NCBI GenBank assembly: GCA_002343715.1
Contig: DDSA01000109.1
Span: forward strand, 1,461 to 30,203
Source: Phycisphaerales bacterium UBA2402
Lineage (GTDB): Bacteria > Planctomycetota > Phycisphaerae > Phycisphaerales > UBA1924
Direction of reading: 5' to 3'
DNA length: 28,743 nt
Shown here: one piece after another, positions 25,609-28,743 of the stretch
Numbering within the stretch: position 1 is the first letter of the stretch
How the letters are laid out: each line of letters begins with the position of its first letter
Made by a program: the position numbers and the translations under genes
The notes under the pieces: model-generated
What the model saw: the letters and a program-made list of their open reading frames with translations, nothing else
The model's database searches: none
Told to the model about the DNA's origin: nothing

Positions 25609-26646
25609 CTAAAACTGCCACAAACTGCTGCCCCAGGTGAGTCCGCCTCCGAAGCCAAGGAACATGACCTTGTGCCCCTCTCGCACTCGCCCTTCCCGTA
25701 CGAGTTCATCAAGGCACAATGGCACCGATGCCGCCACCGTGTTGCCCACCCGGTCGATGTTCACATGCAGACGCTCGGCGGGTATGCCGAACCGCTCGCG
25801 GGCCGAGGAGAGGATTCGTGCATTGGACTGGTGGCACACGAACATGTCGATCTCATCCGACCGTAGTCCGGCCTTGTCCAGCGTTTCCTGGATCAGGTCG
25901 GAAAAGGTTGTAACCGCAAACTTGAAGACACCCGCACCGTTCATCTGCACCCGTCCGAACTTCGACGGATCACACGCGACCCCGGGGGGGAAGTGCCGAT
26001 CGGATTCGGGGATGTAAATTTCCTTCCATGCAGCGCCGTTGGTGTGCATCGCCTGCGCGATCAGTCCCTTGCTCGCATCGTCTGTCGCGCGCATCACCAC
26101 CGCCGCGGCGGCATCGCCGAAGAGAATCGCGGTCCCCCTCCCGGGGGTGGAATAGTCCATGTGGACGGACAGTGTGTCCGCACCGATAAGCGCCGCGGTG
26201 CGATACAGGCCGCCCCGGACGAGTTCGTGGACCGTGTTGAGCGCGAAGACAAAGCCGGAGCATGCAGCGTTCAGATCGAACGCGGCCGGCGATGCGGCAC
26301 CGACATCACCCGCCACCAGGCACGATGTCGGCGGGCAGCCCATCTCAGGTGTCATCGTGGCGATGACGAGCAGATCGAGGTCCGTAGCGTTCAGGCGGGC
26401 CGCTCGCAAAGCCTGACGGAGCGCCTCGGCGCTCAGGGTGCGAGTGCACTCGCCTTTCGACGGATCGACCAGTCGGCGCTCCCGCACCCCGGTGCGCTGC
26501 ACGATCCACTCGTCACTTGTATCCATCAGTCGTTCGAGATCGGCGTTCGTGAGTCGCCGATCGGGGAGGCATGATCCCGTTCCCACGATACGAACGCCGA
26601 GGCGCCCGGCGCCGCCCGTTCGCGACGTGAGGGCGGACGCGTTCAT
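25609..26646 (-). CDS. fabH: Beta-ketoacyl-ACP synthase III
   Basis: The 345-aa enzyme condenses acetyl-CoA (or a branched primer) with malonyl-ACP to start fatty-acid synthesis. The thiolase-fold triad is complete: Cys129 in 'NAACSGFVFAL', His272 in 'CHQSNARI' and Asn302 in 'GNTVAASVP'. 'RTGVRERR' near residue 51 and 'GFGGGLTWGS' near the end are also typical. Start ATG 26646 overlaps the plsX stop as ATGA (26643-26646), which fixes it over a longer reading inside plsX. Gene order plsX-fabH is conserved across bacteria. The N-terminal 12 residues before 'GRLGVRIVGTGSCLP' are a small extension. Confidence 0.95.
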   Translation of the reverse strand: MNASALTSRTGGAGRLGVRIVGTGSCLPDRRLTNADLERLMDTSDEWIVQRTGVRERRLVDPSKGECTRTLSAEALRQALRAARLNATDLDLLVIATMTPEMGCPPTSCLVAGDVGAASPAAFDLNAACSGFVFALNTVHELVRGGLYRTAALIGADTLSVHMDYSTPGRGTAILFGDAAAAVVMRATDDASKGLIAQAMHTNGAAWKEIYIPESDRHFPPGVACDPSKFGRVQMNGAGVFKFAVTTFSDLIQETLDKAGLRSDEIDMFVCHQSNARILSSARERFGIPAERLHVNIDRVGNTVAASVPLCLDELVREGRVREGHKVMFLGFGGGLTWGSSLWQF

Positions 26647-27698
26647 GCCCCGGCACCCTCGGTGGCGGGAGTTCGTGAATCCAGAACGTGCGCGACCTCG
26701 GCGAGGCGCCTGACGATCTGCTCGTTGACGTGGGCGTGGTGGAAGTTGCGGCAGTTGCGGATCGCCGCTTTGATCGTGTGCGGTTCGCTGCTGCCGTGCG
26801 CGATGAAGCACGCGCCATTGATGCCCAGCAGGGGCGCCCCGCCGTGCTCGTGGTAGTCGTTCTTCGCGTAGATGTTCCGCACGATCGGCTCGAACTTGGT
26901 CATCAGCGCGGGATCGTAATCGACGATCTCCGCGGCGATGGCCTTGAAGAGGCTCTTGGCCATTCCTTCCGCCGCCTTGAGCAGCGTATTGCCCACCAGG
27001 CCGTCGGTCACGACGACATCCGCCGCGGCTTCGAAGAAATCGCGTCCTTCGATGTACCCGATGTAGTTGATCCCGGGCGTGGCCTTGAGAAGGTCGCGGG
27101 TCTCCTTGATGATCCCCGTGCCCTTGGCTTCCTCGCTGCCGATGTTCATCACCGCGATGCGGGGGCTTTCAACTTTCAGGAGTTGGCGGGCCAGGACATC
27201 GGCCATCACGCCGTACTGCCAAAGGTGCTCCGCCTTCGGCTCGGGGTTCGCGCCGGCATCAACCAGGACGACATTGTGCTTGAAGGCTGGGACGGTCACG
27301 GCGATGGCCGGGCGGATGACGCCGGGCAGTCGCCGCATGTGCAGTGTCGCCGCCGCCACACACGCGCCGGTGTTCCCGGCGGACAGCACGACATCGCACC
27401 GCGCGGGGTGCTTCTCGGCGCCGTACTGGGCCATTTTGACGATCGATGATTCGGTCTTCTGACGCACCGCCTTCGCGGCGGAGTCACCCATCTCGATGAC
27501 CTGGTCGGCGTGAACAATCTCGATCCGGGGGTCTTTGGGAGAGATCCCCCGCTCGTCCAGAAGATCAATGATTTCGTTCTGACGCCCGATGAGGACCAGT
27601 ACGTCCCCCGGCGGGAGTTCGGAGAGCGCCAGCACGCATCCTTTGAGAATGGCGTCGGGGGCGTGATCGCCGCCCATGATGTCAACTGCGATGCGCAT
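26643..27698 (-). CDS. plsX: Phosphate acyltransferase PlsX
   Basis: The 351-aa enzyme turns acyl-ACP into acyl-phosphate, which PlsY uses to acylate glycerol-3-phosphate; it is a peripheral protein at the inner membrane. 'MRIAVDIMGGDHAP' is the family start, 'CDVVLSAGNTGACVAAAT' and 'VVLVDAGANPEPKAEHLWQYG' are core blocks, and 'GLVGNTLLKAAEGMAKSL' lies in the helical region. 'HEHGGAPLLGINGACFIAHG' closes the domain. Length is normal. It sits 131 bases downstream of rpmF and its stop overlaps the fabH start. Confidence 0.96.
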   Translation of the reverse strand: MRIAVDIMGGDHAPDAILKGCVLALSELPPGDVLVLIGRQNEIIDLLDERGISPKDPRIEIVHADQVIEMGDSAAKAVRQKTESSIVKMAQYGAEKHPARCDVVLSAGNTGACVAAATLHMRRLPGVIRPAIAVTVPAFKHNVVLVDAGANPEPKAEHLWQYGVMADVLARQLLKVESPRIAVMNIGSEEAKGTGIIKETRDLLKATPGINYIGYIEGRDFFEAAADVVVTDGLVGNTLLKAAEGMAKSLFKAIAAEIVDYDPALMTKFEPIVRNIYAKNDYHEHGGAPLLGINGACFIAHGSSEPHTIKAAIRNCRNFHHAHVNEQIVRRLAEVAHVLDSRTPATEGAGA

Positions 27699-27829
27699 CG
27701 GCCGGAGAGACTCGCGCGAAAGAGTGGTTGATCCGCTGCCTGAGATTCGAGACGCGCCGATTATTCGCCGGAGGTCCTGCGCGCTTCAGGCCCACCGTAC
27801 TGATTTTCACCGCACGCCGTGCAGGGTAC

Positions 27830-28030
27830 TCAGGCCTTCGGCACACCGATGCCGAGTTTCGGCACTTTGATCTGGAGACCGGGACGAACATAGCCGGACT
27901 CCTTCGCCGCACGGTGGTGCATCTTCGCCAGACCCGAAACCGGGTCCTGCGCGACCGTGGTGGGGGTCAGGGCGTGGTGACTGCGGCGACGCCGCGTGCG
28001 GCCGTAACTGACTCTCTGTGGGGGAAGCAT
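27830..28030 (-). CDS. rpmF: 50S ribosomal protein L32 lacking zinc-binding cysteines
   Basis: This 66-aa protein starts at ATG 28030, with AAGGA about 5-7 bases upstream. 'MLPPQRVSYGRTRRRRSHHALTP' (split over 1-23) is the L32 basic N-terminus with the conserved 'RRSHHAL'. The usual zinc-ribbon CPxCG...HxxCxxCGY is replaced by 'DPVSGLAKMHHRAAKESGY': the four Cys are Asp, Ser, Ala and Ser. So this is a zinc-free (C-minus) form. A tail of about 18 residues follows ('RPGLQIKVPKLGIGVPKA'). Gene order rpmF-plsX-fabH supports the call. In the large subunit L32 lies near the exit of the peptidyl-transferase region. Confidence 0.85.
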   Translation of the reverse strand: MLPPQRVSYGRTRRRRSHHALTPTTVAQDPVSGLAKMHHRAAKESGYVRPGLQIKVPKLGIGVPKA

Positions 28031-28092
28031 GGACGTCCTTCTCTTACAAAATCGGAGGGGCGCGTCCCCACCGATGTGCTGCAAAACCTTTA

Positions 28093-28139
28093 TCCCGTTT
28101 AATGGCGGGAAACAACTTTCCCTATCGCGCGTGGCGCGA
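28093..28139 (-). promoter_or_regulatory. Leader RNA hairpins before rpmF
   Basis: The leader between the predicted start site (about 28148) and rpmF has a perfect 6-bp stem TCGCGC-CAC-GCGCGA at about 28124-28138 and a shorter CCCG/CGGG stem (28094-28109). They could stabilise the 5' end or mediate control by a ribosomal protein; neither has a U tract. Confidence 0.35.
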
Positions 28140-28154
28140 AGGAATCAGGGGGAT

Positions 28155-28183
28155 ATGTTAGGAGGGCGTGAGAGTCGTGTCAA
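28155..28183 (-). promoter_or_regulatory. Sigma70-type promoter of rpmF-plsX-fabH
   Basis: On the minus strand TTGACA (28178-28183) is followed after 17 bases by TAACAT (28155-28160), a -35 perfect match and a -10 with 4 of 6. Transcription would begin near 28148, leaving a 118-base leader before the rpmF ATG. Confidence 0.6.
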
Positions 28184-28668
28184 CGGCCTCGATGGCCTGC
28201 GGCCACTCACTCTTTAACTCCTAACTTCACGGTTACTGACGCCTTAGTAGGCAATTATTTGCTTGAAACCGTGTCAAAGTACAAATCAAGTTGAGAACAC
28301 GACAGTATCCAATCAAAAATCGAACAAGGACCACTTTCCTGCGTCGCAGTTCCCTTGAATTAGAGCCTGTTCGCAATCGAACCTATACAAAGAAAACAGC
28401 GAATACCTGTGTCAATAAGTTGGTGCGACGATGAAATGGATGGTCCCATGCTGGGGTAGATGCATTGACCAGCACCAGTTCCAGACTTTGAACACACATG
28501 CGGGAGCATGGTCGTCGCCTGGCGGAACTGACAGAAGTGCCGGGTGCATCGTGTAGCGTGCTGTGAGTTCATCGCTCGTCCGATTAGCAGCAATGAACTG
28601 GACGATACTTCGTCAGCGTCTATACTTGCATGGAATTGACAACACTCGCGGCAAGAACCGTGAGTTAC
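28184..28668. other. Intergenic region between rpmF promoter and tRNA-Lys
   Basis: Across these 485 bases I find no gene. GC is lower than in the rest of the window. A 77-codon minus-strand reading (28360-28593) has no Shine-Dalgarno, no family resemblance and several Cys and Ser in unnatural distribution, so I reject it. Small inverted repeats such as GTTCG-CAAT-CGAAC near 28367-28380 are present. Confidence 0.5.
28599..28626 (+). promoter_or_regulatory. Candidate promoter of tRNA-Lys
   Basis: TGGACG (28599-28604) and TATACT (28621-28626) are 16 bases apart and resemble -35 and -10 boxes (4 and 5 of 6). The tRNA begins 42 bases downstream of the -10 end. A TTGACA at 28636 has no suitable -10. 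Confidence 0.35.
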
Positions 28669-28741
<73 letters not shown>

Positions 28742-28743
28742 TT

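Noticed and set aside
28360..28593. 77-codon minus-strand reading near the tRNA
   Set aside because: No ribosome-binding site, no recognisable domain and a composition unlike coding sequence here.

Overview
The window is high-GC, gene-dense bacterial chromosome that I read as a member of the Planctomycetota, most likely class Phycisphaerae. This rests on gene content and style rather than on a marker gene: a planctomycete-like type II secretion operon, a bacterial calpain, a NagB/PIG-L fusion, small zinc-ribbon proteins, few obvious Shine-Dalgarno sequences and many short overlaps. There is no sign of phage, plasmid, insertion sequence or CRISPR.

Layout. Positions 1-7197 (+) hold the end of a type II secretion operon: the gspK tail, gspL, gspM, a GspC/PilP-like inner-membrane protein, the secretin gspD and a large lipoprotein. 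Almost every junction is a 4-base stop/start overlap. Convergent to it are a secreted propeller-amidohydrolase and a UbiA prenyltransferase (7194-11566, -). Next come a YdeI/DUF1905 protein (+), a fused NagB-like/PIG-L deacetylase (-) and a glutamate/leucine-type dehydrogenase (-). An AT-richer regulatory island (15648-16000) contains a palindrome, an intrinsic terminator that no visible gene uses, and a 9-bp-arm inverted repeat.

From 16001 the genes are mixed housekeeping and accessory: a 63-aa zinc-ribbon protein (-), purA (+), a secreted EF-hand calpain-like protease (+), a TIM-barrel sugar isomerase-like protein (-), a four-helix membrane protein (+), an orphan FecCD permease (-), an LpxL/HtrB-like acyltransferase (+), a roughly 750-bp degenerate stretch, a second TIM-barrel isomerase and queG. 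The window closes with the phospholipid/fatty-acid operon rpmF-plsX-fabH plus a small membrane zinc-ribbon protein (-). That operon has a good sigma70-type promoter and a hairpin-bearing leader. A tRNA-Lys(CTT) gene (+) ends the window.

How the parts fit. The secretion operon would build an outer-membrane secretin machine, and the window also encodes plausible exported clients (the calpain and the propeller-amidohydrolase), although nothing in the sequence proves they use it. PlsX and FabH start phospholipid and fatty-acid synthesis, and the LpxL-like acyltransferase points to an acylated outer-membrane lipid. The most unusual items are the secreted EF-hand calpain, the NagB domain with Thr at a catalytic Asp position, the four-cysteine-less L32, the enlarged secretin and the orphan terminator next to the gdhA palindrome.
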